A DNA stretch of 34,589 nucleotides from Prevotellaceae bacterium (GCA_031266935.1 JAISAC010000212.1:1-34589); one strand, 5' to 3'; shown: positions 7,753-18,723, counted from the first letter of the stretch. Notes: generated by a model from the sequence alone, not told the origin. Numbers and translations are program-made.

Positions 7753-10548
7753 ATGAAGAAATTATTCCTCCTTGACGCGTTTGCCCTCATCTACCGAGCG
7801 TACTACGCTTTTATCCGAACCCCAATGGTGAACTCCCAGGGGCTAAACACGTCGGCAATTTTTGGATTTACCAAGACGCTGCTGGACCTCATGCGCCGCG
7901 AAAACCCCACGCACATAGCCGTATGCTTCGACCCGATGGGCGAAACGTTCCGCCACATGATGTACCCCGAATACAAGGCTAACCGCAACGAAGCGCCGGA
8001 GGTAATTACGCAGTCGGTACCTTTTATTCAGGAAATTATAGAGGGCTTCAACATCCCCATCATCACGGTGCCGGGCTTTGAAGCCGACGACGTAATCGGG
8101 ACGCTGGCAAAAAAGGCGGAGGCCGCCGGATTTGTAACCTACATGATGACGCCGGACAAGGACTACGGCCAGCTGGTAACGGATAATATTCTAATCTTCA
8201 GGCCGGCGCGCTGGGAAAAGCCGGACGAAAAAATCGGGGTGCACGAAATATGCAGCCACTACGGCATAGATCGCCCCGAGCAGGTGATAGACGTGCTGGC
8301 GCTCTGGGGCGACGCCTCGGACAACGTGCCCGGAGCGCCGGGCATTGGCGAAAAAAAAGCTACGCGGCTCATTGCGCAGTACGGCAGCGTGGAAGGTGTG
8401 ATTGAGCATGTGCACGAGCTGACAGGCAAAGTCCGCGAATCAATAGAGCAAAACGTTGCGCAGCTGGAGCGGGCAAAAAAGCTGGTAACAATAGACCTGA
8501 ACGTTCCCGTGGAGCTGGACGAGGAGCAGCTGCGAAAAAAAGAGCCTGATAAAGACGCGCTGCGCACCCTGTTTGCCGAGCTGGAGTTTCACTCCCTGGC
8601 GCGGGAGGTGCTCGGCGGAAGCGCTTCGCCGCCGCCGGCAAAAAAAATGTCCGGAGCGCAAATACAGGGCGACTTGTTCAGCGTAGCCGCGCCGGCGCAA
8701 GCCGACGCCGACCACGCCAAGTCGCACCTCAAAACAAGCGCCGACATCCCCCATACGTACCACACCGCGCAAAGCGTGAGCGACGTAAAAGCGCTGTGCG
8801 ATATGCTAATGCAGCAAAGCGAATTTTGCTTCGACAGCGAAACGGATGGTATTGACCCTATTGACGCCGACATAGCAGGCCTGTCGTTTGCCGTTAAGCC
8901 CCACGAGGCCTGGTTTGTGCCGCTATCTCCCGGCAAAGATAACTTTGCCGAAAAAATTGCGCTGCTTCGCGCTCCGCTGGAAAGCGTAAGCATTGCAAAA
9001 ATAGGCCAGAATATTAAGTTCGACTACCTTGTGCTGAAGCGCGCTGGCATTGCGCTGCAAGGCAAGCTGCTCGATACTATGCTGGCGCACTACCTGCTGG
9101 AGCCCGATATGCGCCACAACATGAACTACCTCGCCGAGGTTTACCTGAGCTACCAGCCCATCCCCATTGAGAAGCTGATAGGAGAAAAAAAGGACGGGCA
9201 GGGAAAAATATCGCAGGCGCCGCCGGAGCTGCTGGTAGAATACGCCGCCGAAGACGCCGACGTAACCTTGCAGCTGCGCACAATCCTGTTCGAGGCGCTG
9301 GACAAGAACAACCTGCGAGCGCTGTACGAGGAGATAGAGGCGCCGCTGGTGTACGTGCTGGGCGACATGGAGTGGGAAGGCGTACGCATCGACGCCAACG
9401 GGCTGGCCGAATACGGAAAAGAGCTGGCGATAGAGCTGCAAAAGCTCGAAAGCGAAATTCAGGAAATTGCCGGCGAGCCTACGCTCAACGTCTTTTCGCC
9501 AAAGCAGCTGGGCGAAGTGCTGTTTGAAAAGCTCAAAATTGCGGACAACGCCCGCACTACCGGAAAAACAAAGCAGTATTCCACCAGCGAAGATACGCTG
9601 ACAGCGCTGCGCGACAAGCACCCGATTATCGACAAAATATTGGAGCTGCGCGGGCTGAAAAAGCTGCTTTCGTCGTACGTAGAAACCTTGCCCACGCTGG
9701 TAAACCGGCGCACGGGGCACATCCATACCTCGTTCAACCAGGCGGTAACCTCCACCGGCAGGCTGAGCAGCAACAACCCCAACCTGCAAAATATTCCCAT
9801 CCGCGACGAGCGCGGGCGCGAAATTCGGAAGGCATTCATCCCCTCCGACGAAAACCACATCCTGCTCTCCGCCGACTACTCGCAGGTGGAGCTGCGCTTA
9901 ATGGCGCACCTGAGCAACGACGCCAACCTTGTGGAGGCTTTCCTGAAAAGCGAGGATATTCACGCCAGCACCGCCTCAAAAATATTCCACGTGCCCATCG
10001 ACAAAATCAGCAAGGAGCAGCGGCGGCGCGCAAAAACCGCCAACTTCGGCATCATTTACGGCATATCGGCGTACGGCCTGGCGCAGCGGCTCAACATCCC
10101 GCGCAGCGAAGCAAAAATCCTCATCGACGGGTATTTTGCTACCTATCCGCAGGTGCGCACCTACATGGACAACGCCATTCGGGTGGTGCGCGACAAGGGT
10201 TACGTGCAAACCCTCTGCGGGCGCAAGCGAATGCTGCCCGACATCACCTCGCACAACGCCGTGGTGCGTGGATTTGCCGAGCGGTACGCCATCAACGCCC
10301 CCATACAAGGCTCGGCTGCCGACATTATCAAGTTGGCCATGATAAAAATACACAGCCGCCTGCGCGGGGAAAACTTCCAATCGCGCATGATTTTGCAGGT
10401 GCACGACGAGCTGGTTTTTGACGTATACAAACCCGAGCTCGACAGGGTGCGGCAGCTGGTGGTCGCCGAAATGGAGTCGGCCTACAAGCTGGCAGTCCCG
10501 CTGATTGCCGAAGCCGGAACGGGGGATAACTGGCTCAGCGCGCATTAG
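7753..10548 (+). CDS. polA: DNA polymerase I
   Basis: 931 aa with 5' nuclease, 3'-5' exonuclease and polymerase motifs (DYSQVELRLMAHLS, RRRAKTANFGIIYG, LQVHDELVFDV). Confidence 0.96.
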   Translation: MKKLFLLDAFALIYRAYYAFIRTPMVNSQGLNTSAIFGFTKTLLDLMRRENPTHIAVCFDPMGETFRHMMYPEYKANRNEAPEVITQSVPFIQEIIEGFNIPIITVPGFEADDVIGTLAKKAEAAGFVTYMMTPDKDYGQLVTDNILIFRPARWEKPDEKIGVHEICSHYGIDRPEQVIDVLALWGDASDNVPGAPGIGEKKATRLIAQYGSVEGVIEHVHELTGKVRESIEQNVAQLERAKKLVTIDLNVPVELDEEQLRKKEPDKDALRTLFAELEFHSLAREVLGGSASPPPAKKMSGAQIQGDLFSVAAPAQADADHAKSHLKTSADIPHTYHTAQSVSDVKALCDMLMQQSEFCFDSETDGIDPIDADIAGLSFAVKPHEAWFVPLSPGKDNFAEKIALLRAPLESVSIAKIGQNIKFDYLVLKRAGIALQGKLLDTMLAHYLLEPDMRHNMNYLAEVYLSYQPIPIEKLIGEKKDGQGKISQAPPELLVEYAAEDADVTLQLRTILFEALDKNNLRALYEEIEAPLVYVLGDMEWEGVRIDANGLAEYGKELAIELQKLESEIQEIAGEPTLNVFSPKQLGEVLFEKLKIADNARTTGKTKQYSTSEDTLTALRDKHPIIDKILELRGLKKLLSSYVETLPTLVNRRTGHIHTSFNQAVTSTGRLSSNNPNLQNIPIRDERGREIRKAFIPSDENHILLSADYSQVELRLMAHLSNDANLVEAFLKSEDIHASTASKIFHVPIDKISKEQRRRAKTANFGIIYGISAYGLAQRLNIPRSEAKILIDGYFATYPQVRTYMDNAIRVVRDKGYVQTLCGRKRMLPDITSHNAVVRGFAERYAINAPIQGSAADIIKLAMIKIHSRLRGENFQSRMILQVHDELVFDVYKPELDRVRQLVVAEMESAYKLAVPLIAEAGTGDNWLSAH

Positions 10549-10721
10549 CGCGCTACGCAGAACCCTTGCTGTGGCCTGTCCTGCCTCCGCTTCGCCTCAC
10601 CTTTCCACTTTTGACGGCAGCGCAAGCGCTGCGCGTTGAGTACGCCGACAAGCGCGGATTGTGCACGAGCACATATTTATAATATGCTATGCATTACCGA
10701 TTTGCAATATTTTGCAGCTAA

Positions 10722-10747
10722 AATTATGCTTGGTTTATAGCATAATT
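10722..10747. promoter_or_regulatory. Perfect inverted repeat upstream of the uxa-locus regulator, candidate operator
   Basis: aattatgct-N8-agcataatt, just upstream of the -7-like TATTTTTG at 10761-10768. Confidence 0.45.
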
Positions 10748-10770
10748 ACACGAAAAAGATTATTTTTGCA

Positions 10771-10815
10771 TTCGTGCTTTGCCACGAAAACGAGCACGAA
10801 AACGAGCACGAAAAC
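10771..10815 (+). repeat. Leader inverted/direct repeat cluster
   Basis: ttcgtgct at 10771-10778 can pair with agcacgaa at 10793-10800 or 10805-10812; 12-bp direct repeat cgagcacgaaaa. Confidence 0.55.
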
Positions 10816-10886
10816 AAAAGTATCGTAATTTATCGAGGCAAAATTGTGAAAAATCCATATTGTAAAACTATAAATTATCCTTAACC

Positions 10887-11987
10887 ATGTCTGAATTAAA
10901 AAAAAGCGACGAGAGAATACGCATAAAAGATATAGCGACTCTGGCTAACGTATCGGCAGGTACTGTTGACCGTGTAATTCACAACCGCGGCGGGGTTGCC
11001 CCCGAAAGCAAAAAACGCATTGAGGAGATACTGAACGAAATGAACTTCAAGCCAAATAAAATGGCGCAGCTGCTGGCCGTCAAAAAGGAGTACAAGCTGG
11101 TGGTGCTGCTCCCCGAAGCCGTGCAGGGCGACTACTGGTGGGACATCATTGAGGGTATTAAGCGCGCCGAGGAAGAGGTGGCCGACTACCACGTAAAAAC
11201 GGAAATACTGCAGTTCAACCAGTACAACATGGAGTCGTTTGCCGGCTTAGCGCAGCGCTTGCTTGAGATGAACCCCGCCGGCGTGCTGATGGCCCCCTTC
11301 TTCAGGCGCGAGGTGCTCAAGCTCACCAAAGAGCTGGAGGAGCGCAGCATTCCGTTTGTCTTTGTAGATTCCAACGTGGAAAGCGTGAACAGCCTTGCCT
11401 ACTACGGGCAGCAGTCGCACCAAAGCGGGTACGTGGCCGCAAAAATCATGCTAAGCAGCCTTGAGCAATTTTCCACCATACTCTTAGTGCACATGCAGCG
11501 TAGCGGTGGCACCTCCATTGGCTCCAACCAAACGGCAAGGCGAGAGGAAGGATTTTTGGCCTACATCGAAAAGTACTCGCTTGAGTCGTCCTACCAGATA
11601 GTGCGGGTAAACCTGCATGCCGAAGACGACGGGGGAAACGAGGCGCTGCTTGAGGAGGTTTTCAGCCAAAATCAGAACATACGGGGAATTGTCATGTTCA
11701 ACTCGCGCATTTACCGCATAGCCGATTTCTTGGAAAAACGAAAGATAAGAAATATCCGCACCATAGGCTACGATTTGCTTGAGCGCAACGTGCAGTACCT
11801 GAAAAACGGCATGGTAGAGTGCCTCATCGCGCAGCGACCGCAGTTGCAAGGCTACTACGGCCTGACGGCGCTTGCCCGACACCTCGCATTCAAGCAGGTA
11901 TCCAAATCGGTTTGCTACATGCCTATTGATATCCTTTTCAAGGAAAATATCACCGACTACAAGGTGTACCCGTTTGATGTGGACTAA
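10887..11987 (+). CDS. LacI-family transcriptional regulator
   Basis: IRIKDIATLANVSAGTVDRVIHNRGGVAPESKKRIEEIL HTH plus periplasmic-binding-like sensor domain; adjacent to uxaB/uxaA. Confidence 0.88.
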   Translation: MSELKKSDERIRIKDIATLANVSAGTVDRVIHNRGGVAPESKKRIEEILNEMNFKPNKMAQLLAVKKEYKLVVLLPEAVQGDYWWDIIEGIKRAEEEVADYHVKTEILQFNQYNMESFAGLAQRLLEMNPAGVLMAPFFRREVLKLTKELEERSIPFVFVDSNVESVNSLAYYGQQSHQSGYVAAKIMLSSLEQFSTILLVHMQRSGGTSIGSNQTARREEGFLAYIEKYSLESSYQIVRVNLHAEDDGGNEALLEEVFSQNQNIRGIVMFNSRIYRIADFLEKRKIRNIRTIGYDLLERNVQYLKNGMVECLIAQRPQLQGYYGLTALARHLAFKQVSKSVCYMPIDILFKENITDYKVYPFDVD

Positions 11988-12039
11988 TTTCCTTTTTTTG
12001 AAAATCAAAAATTAAAAATCAAAAAACTACAACCAACGA

Positions 12040-13482
12040 ATGACCCGCTTAAACAGAAAAAACGCTACGGCGCCCCTGGCGCACCCCGAACGAGTTATAC
12101 AGTTCGGCGAAGGTAACTTCCTCCGCGCTTTTGTTGACTGGATTGTCTTCAACATGAACGAAAAAGCTGGCTTCAACAGCAGCGTGGTGGTGGTGCAGCC
12201 CATAGAAAACGGCATGGTGGACGTGCTCAACGAGCAGGACGGCCTCTACCACCTCAACCTGCAAGGAATTGACAACGGCAAGCAGGTGGACAGCATCCAG
12301 CTGATTGACGTTATCAGCCGCGGGCTAAACCCCTATACGCAGTTCGAGGAGTACCTGAAGCTCGCCGAAAATCCGGAAATGCGCTTCGTTATCTCCAACA
12401 CCACCGAGGCCGGCATTGCATTTCGCGCCGAAGATAAGTTGGATGACAAGCCTGCAAAATCATACCCGGGTAAGCTGACTCAGCTGCTCTACCACCGCTT
12501 CAAAACCTTTGGCGGAGCACCCGACAAAGGGCTTATCATCCTGCCCTGCGAGCTGATTTTCCACAACGGAGCCGAGCTGAAAAAGTGCATTGAGCAGTAC
12601 GTTGACCTCTGGAAGCTCGACGCTGCGTTCAAAGCATGGTTCAGCTCCTCGTGCGGCGTGTACAGCACGCTGGTTGACCGCATTGTGCCGGGCTACCCAA
12701 AGGACTCCATCGACGAAATTCAGGCAAAAACAGGCTACGAAGACAAGCTGGTGGTTAAAGGCGAAATTTTTCACCTTTGGGTAATCGAAGCGCCGGCAAG
12801 CGTGGCAAACGAATTTCCCGCCGACAAAGCGGGGCTGAACGTGCTGTTTGTTCCCAGCGAAAAACCATACCACGAGCGCAAGGTAACGCTGCTCAACGGG
12901 CCGCACACCGTCCTCTCGCCCGTTGCCTACCTGAGCGGAGTTGACACCGTGCGTGAAGCCTGCGAGCACGAGGTAATCGGAAAGTTTATCCGCAGGGTGA
13001 TGTACGACGAGCTGCTCCCAACGCTTGACTTGCCGAAAGCCGAGCTCGAAGCGTTCGCCGACGCAGTGCTCGACCGCTTTCGCAACCCGTTTGTAAAGCA
13101 TTTTGTAACCAGCATTATGCTAAACTCGTTCCCAAAATTCAAAACGCGCGACCTGCCCGGCATAAAAATCTACCTTGAGCGTAAGGGTTGCCTGCCGAAG
13201 GCGCTGGTGCTGGGGCTTGCCGCAATTTGCGTGTACTATAGGGGCGGCAAGCGCGGCAACGACGTAATCGCACCCAACGACGACAAGATGGTACTTGACC
13301 TCCTCACCGCCTTGTGGGCGCTTAACGATGCTGAAAAAGTGGCAATGGGCGTACTTGCGGCAACTAAGATTTGGGGCGGCGAAGACCTGAACGAAATTCC
13401 CGGCCTTACCGATTTGCTTGCGCAAAATATCAGCAGCATTTTGAGCAAGGGAATGGTAGAAACGGTGCGGACGCTACTCTAA
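12040..13482 (+). CDS. uxaB: Tagaturonate reductase (altronate oxidoreductase)
   Basis: 480 aa; PERVIQFGEGNFLRAFVDWIV, mannitol dehydrogenase family; followed by uxaA. Confidence 0.9.
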   Translation: MTRLNRKNATAPLAHPERVIQFGEGNFLRAFVDWIVFNMNEKAGFNSSVVVVQPIENGMVDVLNEQDGLYHLNLQGIDNGKQVDSIQLIDVISRGLNPYTQFEEYLKLAENPEMRFVISNTTEAGIAFRAEDKLDDKPAKSYPGKLTQLLYHRFKTFGGAPDKGLIILPCELIFHNGAELKKCIEQYVDLWKLDAAFKAWFSSSCGVYSTLVDRIVPGYPKDSIDEIQAKTGYEDKLVVKGEIFHLWVIEAPASVANEFPADKAGLNVLFVPSEKPYHERKVTLLNGPHTVLSPVAYLSGVDTVREACEHEVIGKFIRRVMYDELLPTLDLPKAELEAFADAVLDRFRNPFVKHFVTSIMLNSFPKFKTRDLPGIKIYLERKGCLPKALVLGLAAICVYYRGGKRGNDVIAPNDDKMVLDLLTALWALNDAEKVAMGVLAATKIWGGEDLNEIPGLTDLLAQNISSILSKGMVETVRTLL

Positions 13483-13506
13483 CATCCCTGATTTAACGCC
13501 TGAATA

Positions 13507-14994
13507 ATGAGCAATTTTTTGCAAATACACCCTGCCGACAACGTTGCGGTGGCGCTTGCTGCGCTGTGCGCGGGCAGCCGGATAACGGTAAACGGCGCAA
13601 GCATTACTATTAAATCGGATATTCCGCAGGGGCACAAGCTTGCGCTTGCTCCGCTGCAGGCCGGCGATAATGTCATCAAGTACGGCTACGCCATCGGGCA
13701 CGCCGTAGCCGACATCGCGCAGGGCGACTGGGTGAACGAAAAAAACATAAAAACCAACCTCGAAGGGCTTCTCGAATACAAATACTCGCCGGTGAGCGCC
13801 AAGGTCAGCTGCGCCAACCGCAACATGACATTCAAAGGCTACAGGCGCAAAAACGGCGAAGCAGGTATTCGCAACGAGCTGTGGGTTGTGCCCACCGTAG
13901 GCTGCGTGAACGGTACTGCCAACCAGCTGGTGGAAATGCTCAAGGCCGAAGTCGGCGAGTGCAAGCTGGACGCCATAGCGGCGTACAACCACAGCTACGG
14001 CTGCTCGCAGCTGGGCGACGACCACGAAAATACGCGAAAAATTTTACGCAACATCGTGCTGCACCCCAACGCCGGCGCTGTGCTGGTGGTTGGCCTGGGC
14101 TGCGAAAACAACCAGCTGGAGGCTTTCCGTACTTTTTTGGGCGATTACGACAGGGAGCGTATTTTTTTTCTTGAAACGCAAAAAGTAAAGGATGAGTTGG
14201 AGGAGGGCATGAAGCTGCTGCGCGCGCTGTACGCAAAAGCGTCAGCCGACGTGCGCACCGACGTGCCGCTATCGGAGCTGCGCGTGGGGCTTAAATGCGG
14301 AGGATCCGACGGATTTTCGGGCATCACCGCCAACCCTTTGCTGGGCTTCTTCTCCGACTTTCTGGTAGCGCAAGGCGGTACTACGGTGCTCACCGAAGTA
14401 CCCGAAATGTTTGGCGCCGAAACCATCCTGATGAGCCGCTGCTGCAACGCCGAAGTATTCGACAAAACGGTGCACCTGATTAACGACTTCAAGGAGTACT
14501 TTGTGAAAAACAACCAGCCGATATACGAGAATCCCTCGCCCGGAAACAAGGCGGGCGGCATTTCGACGCTCGAGGAAAAGTCGCTGGGATGCACGCAAAA
14601 ATCCGGCAGCTCGGAAGTAAAAGATGTGCTGATGTACGGTGAAAGAATTAGGCAAAAAGGGCTTAACCTGCTGAGCGCACCCGGCAACGACCTTGTTGCG
14701 GCCACGGCGCTGGGAGCGTCGGGGTGCCAAATGGTGCTGTTCACTACCGGACGGGGAACGCCCTTTGGCAGCTTTGTGCCAACCGTAAAAATCTCAACAA
14801 ACACCCCGCTCTTTCAAAGCAAGCCCGGCTGGATTGACTTCAACGCCGGAAGCATCGTAGAAAACGAAGCTATGGAGGACGCCACCGAGCGCCTGATTGC
14901 CTACCTGACAGGCGTTGCCAACGGCGAAAAGGTGAATACCGAAAAGAAAAATTTTAGAGAAATTGCGATATTCAAAACAGGAGTAACCCTGTAA
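13507..14994 (+). CDS. uxaA: Altronate dehydratase
   Basis: 495 aa; SAF-like N-terminus plus FKGYRRKNGEAGIRNELWVVPTVGCVN and GLKCGGSDGFSGITANPLLG. Confidence 0.92.
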   Translation: MSNFLQIHPADNVAVALAALCAGSRITVNGASITIKSDIPQGHKLALAPLQAGDNVIKYGYAIGHAVADIAQGDWVNEKNIKTNLEGLLEYKYSPVSAKVSCANRNMTFKGYRRKNGEAGIRNELWVVPTVGCVNGTANQLVEMLKAEVGECKLDAIAAYNHSYGCSQLGDDHENTRKILRNIVLHPNAGAVLVVGLGCENNQLEAFRTFLGDYDRERIFFLETQKVKDELEEGMKLLRALYAKASADVRTDVPLSELRVGLKCGGSDGFSGITANPLLGFFSDFLVAQGGTTVLTEVPEMFGAETILMSRCCNAEVFDKTVHLINDFKEYFVKNNQPIYENPSPGNKAGGISTLEEKSLGCTQKSGSSEVKDVLMYGERIRQKGLNLLSAPGNDLVAATALGASGCQMVLFTTGRGTPFGSFVPTVKISTNTPLFQSKPGWIDFNAGSIVENEAMEDATERLIAYLTGVANGEKVNTEKKNFREIAIFKTGVTL

Positions 14995-15062
14995 CCTTTC
15001 AGCGAGTTGCATAAAATAACGCAGCCTGCTACGAATTGACAAATGTCGAAATCGTGTCTGGT

Positions 15063-15941
15063 ATGTCGGGAAATCGGATGAATAAAATCCCTTTACATAA
15101 AATCCATGAAACGTCATCATCAGGCATTCTTTTGAAGCACGTGTGCGATGGCGACATTCTACAAAGCGGAACGGAGCTCTTGCCTGCTGTCGGCGAGGTG
15201 CATCGCGATAACTACTACCTGTTTCTGCTGCTGGAATATGGCGAAGCACATGTATTGATAGATTTCAAGGAATACCATATACAGAGTACGGCGCTTGGAT
15301 GTATTCTTCCGGGACAGGTGCATCATGGTGTGCCCTCGAATAATGTATCGGGATGGATTATGTGTCTGGATACGGTATTTATCAAGGACGAATGGAAGGA
15401 AATTTTTGAAACGATACCGGTTTCGGGTAATTCCGTTATTGTACCCGACGCCGAAGCGCTGCACGATTTGCAATTCTGCTTTGAGCTGCTGGACAGAAAA
15501 ATTCGGTTGGCAAATCAGCCATCGGCTCAGCATACCGCTTACGCGATGGCAACCGCATTGACGGGCATTATTGCGGAGCTGTACCGGCAGCGTCAGGCTG
15601 AAGCCTTCAATAAACGGCTAATGTCGATTACGCTTAAATTCAAAACGCTGGTTGCCGCCCATTTGAAAACGGTGAAAAGTCCAACACAATACGCATCCAT
15701 GCTGCATATTTCGCCGACCTACCTGAACGAAGCGGTAAAAACCATTTCCGGTTTTCCTGCCGGCTACTGGATACGGTATGCAGTAACGCTCGAAGCCAAG
15801 CGCTTGCTGTTCTACACCGACAGGAGCATAAAGGAGATTGCTTTCGAGCTGGGGTATGACGACCATACCTACTTTACACGCCTGTTTACCAAGCTATCGG
15901 GAATGTCGCCCAGCCTGTTTCGTACAAATTACCGCAAATAG
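15063..15941 (+). CDS. AraC-family transcriptional regulator
   Basis: C-terminal AraC HTH: YWIRYAVTLEAKRLLFYTDRSIKEIAFELGYDDHTYFTRLFTKLSGMSPSLFR; starts at 15063 or 15078 more likely than the TTG at 15036. Confidence 0.88.
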   Translation: MSGNRMNKIPLHKIHETSSSGILLKHVCDGDILQSGTELLPAVGEVHRDNYYLFLLLEYGEAHVLIDFKEYHIQSTALGCILPGQVHHGVPSNNVSGWIMCLDTVFIKDEWKEIFETIPVSGNSVIVPDAEALHDLQFCFELLDRKIRLANQPSAQHTAYAMATALTGIIAELYRQRQAEAFNKRLMSITLKFKTLVAAHLKTVKSPTQYASMLHISPTYLNEAVKTISGFPAGYWIRYAVTLEAKRLLFYTDRSIKEIAFELGYDDHTYFTRLFTKLSGMSPSLFRTNYRK

Positions 15942-15966
15942 TCCAACACTTACCGTATTTCTTCTA

Positions 15967-15997
15967 TTGCCCGAACCTTAGACAAGGCGTAATTTTG
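15967..15997 (+). promoter_or_regulatory. Promoter for membrane-anchored ferredoxin
   Basis: TTG-N20-TAATTTTG. Confidence 0.55.
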
Positions 15998-16017
15998 TGC
16001 CGTAAATTTTATACGGA

Positions 16018-16299
16018 ATGAATGTAGTGTATATTGCTATAGGAGCTGTGCTCCTTCTGTGGATTGCCTTCAACTTGCATCGCAGGCGGAAGAACCGGAA
16101 CAAAATCATCTGTGTTGTGGCCAGCAGCTGCACCGGATGCCGGCGTTGCGTCAAAAGATGCCAACGCCATGTGCTGGAAGTGGTAGAAGATGAAGCCGGA
16201 AAACATGCCGCAGTGAAGCATCCGGACAAATGTACCGCTTGTGGAGACTGCCTGGGTAAATGTAAATTCGGCGCCTTAAAATTAATCGAACGGGCATGA
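16018..16299 (+). CDS. Membrane-anchored 2[4Fe-4S] ferredoxin
   Basis: N-terminal TM + RRRKNRNK, then CTGCRRCVKRC and CTACGDCLGKC. Confidence 0.85.
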   Translation: MNVVYIAIGAVLLLWIAFNLHRRRKNRNKIICVVASSCTGCRRCVKRCQRHVLEVVEDEAGKHAAVKHPDKCTACGDCLGKCKFGALKLIERA

Positions 16300-16321
16300 C
16301 GGCTCAGCAAATAAAATGGAA

Positions 16322-18206
16322 TTAATGCAATCTGCCGAGCGACACGCTTACACCTCCCATTACCGTAATCCCCGGCATGGGGTAACCGGTAACAATTTCG
16401 TATTTTTTATCGGTAAGATTTTCGCCCTTTACAAATACGTTGAGCCATTGTAAAGGACGATACGAAACCTGCGCGTCGAGCAGCCCGTAGCTGCTTTTGA
16501 CGCCTGCGCCGACGTTGGAATACACATCCTTTACGTACCGGTAACCGGCATTGAAGCGCCAGCTTTTCAGCCCGGCATATGTGGCCGATAGCGCAGCCAT
16601 TTGCTCGGGAGCGTATTCAACGCGCTTGTCGGCGGGCATGTGGAGGTAGGAGTAATTGCCGTGCAGGTGCAAATGCTGCAAAGGCTGATATTTGACGGCT
16701 ACCTCGGCGCCGGTGTTATGAAAATCGCCGCTATTGATATTTTGGTCGCCTACCCGTTGAATAAGCCCGCTGCCGTCGGCAATAAAACCGGTGAGCTCAA
16801 ACGAAAGCCGGTTGCCTAACAGCTTTTGCTCCCACGATATTTCGTAATTCCACATGCGCTCCGGCTTCAGGTCGGGATTGCGGACAGGAACAAACATAAA
16901 GATGTCGCGCAGCGTTGGGCTACGGTAGCCTTTGGCTACAGAGGCCTTCAGTACGGTTGCTTCCAGCGGGGCGTAAGTTACTCCTGCCTGCGGCGCCCAT
17001 TCGCCGCCGTAGAGCTGGTTGTGCTCATAGCGTCCGCCGACGTTCAGCGTAAATTTGTCAAACAGCATCTGCTGAACCGTAAGGTACCCTGCCGCCTCGT
17101 AAAATGAAGTGTCGGCGAGCAAAACGCCTGCCACGTTGCCTGTTTCGGCGTTCACCTGCCGCGCAAAGCCGCCGTAATTCTTGTAGTCCACGCCGGCGGT
17201 AATGATATTTCCCTTAAATAACCGGATGCTTTGGTAGAGCAGCGCACCGTAGTTGTGGTCGTCGGATTTAAAGCGGTTGGGGCGGGGCGTTCCGCCCGTT
17301 GTATACCCGTCGTTAATGTAGTGGTCGCCGAAGTTGTAGAACAGCTTGAGCGCTCCGTCATTTTTATCAAAACGATTTTCGGCTGTTAAGGCTGCCTCAC
17401 CGCGCAGGATGTCGGCAATGTTGTCGAACACGGGAGCGGCTTCTGTTCCCGGATTTTGTGCCATATACGAGGCTACATTTGCGTCAAGATGTACGTACAG
17501 CTGCTCCAACGGGCGATAGCCCACGCGGCCGTTAACGCCGGTCAGGTTGAAAGGCGAGTTATCGCGGTGCCCGTCGGTTCGGTCGTGGTTAACGGAAATA
17601 AAGCCGTCGAAATTATTTTTGTTGACGCTTGCATTAGCGGAATACTTTTGCGTGTTGAATGAGCCGTACATCAGGCGAGCGTTTGCTTTCCACCCGTCGG
17701 AAGTCTGCCGGCGCGAGATGAGGTTAATCACGCCACCCATAGCGTTGCTGCCGTAAAGAACCGAGGCGGGGCCGCGTATCACCTCTATTCTTTCTACGTC
17801 GGATGCTATGTAGGCGTCGGGCAGCGGATGCCCCATAACGCCCATGTACTGCGGATGTCCGTCGATGAGCACCAGCACTTCCGTTGTCGGCGATCCACCA
17901 ACGCCGCGAATGCTGATGCCTCCCGTGCCGCCGGTTGAAACGCCAAAACCTGTAACGCCGCGCTCGGTGATAAACAAGCCCGGTACCCGTCCGCTCAGGG
18001 TCGAGAGCGCCGACGACTCGCCGCTTTGCTCTATTTCTTCGCGCCCCACCACCGATATGGTCATGGGCACATTGCTACGGTTTACCTCCGTGCGGGTGGC
18101 GGTAACCACCACATCTTCGAGATTGCGAACGCTGTCCTGCGCCGCCTCCTGCGCGTACGCCGCGCAGGGGAGGCACAGTAAAGAAAGAAGAGAGAGTTTT
18201 TTCAAG
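16322..18206 (-). CDS. TonB-dependent outer-membrane receptor
   Basis: Signal peptide KKLSLLSLLCLPCAAYAQ, plug LEDVVVTATRTEVNRSNVPMTISVVGREEI, beta-barrel end. Start taken as TTG at 18206, 4 nt after the upstream stop. Confidence 0.88.
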
Positions 18207-18210
18207 GTGG

Positions 18211-18723
18211 TTATTTTTTTAGTATGAACTTGATGAAGGCGTAGCCTCCCAATACTTGAAGCAGCATGCCCGGAATTGCCATGCGGAAATCCTGCGTGGC
18301 GGCGTTGAAGCTTGCGGTTATTAACCACTCCGCCAGCGAACCCACAACTTGGTACGATAGCACAACTCCCAGCAGCAGGGGGAGGGTAACCTTACCAAAA
18401 AACTTTGCGGCAAGGCCTGCGGCAACCGCCAGCAGCACGGATTTAGTGAGTATGGCCGGAAGCGCCGCCAATGCGGGCATCCCGAAAATGGCCGAATTTA
18501 CTAAAGGAGACAAAACTGCGGTAAGCAAACCGACCTTCCAGCCGTATTTGTACGCGGCAATGAGCGTGAAGAAGTAAATCGGAAGCCAGGTCATGCCGCC
18601 CTGCGGCACAAGGTGAAAAAGCTGCGGCAAAGCAATATTTCCTACCGCAAATAGGGAAGCTACCAAGTAAGTTTTGGTCTCGTTGTAACCAAAAGAATAA
18701 AGTCTAACGCTTGCAGGTGTCAT
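18211..18723 (-). CDS. Putative ECF transporter substrate-binding (S) component
   Basis: 170 aa, about 6 hydrophobic segments, FFTLIAAYKYGWKVGLLTAVLSPLVNSAIFGMPALAALPAILTK. Confidence 0.65.
   Translation of the reverse strand: MTPASVRLYSFGYNETKTYLVASLFAVGNIALPQLFHLVPQGGMTWLPIYFFTLIAAYKYGWKVGLLTAVLSPLVNSAIFGMPALAALPAILTKSVLLAVAAGLAAKFFGKVTLPLLLGVVLSYQVVGSLAEWLITASFNAATQDFRMAIPGMLLQVLGGYAFIKFILKK

Noticed and set aside
8923-9858. 311-aa minus-strand ORF inside polA
   Set aside because: Shadow ORF opposite a clearly conserved coding sequence; low-complexity V/Q/Y-rich translation.
18207-18328. N-terminal extension of the TonB receptor in the ORF track
   Set aside because: Overlaps the upstream S-component gene; the signal peptide begins at the TTG at 18206.
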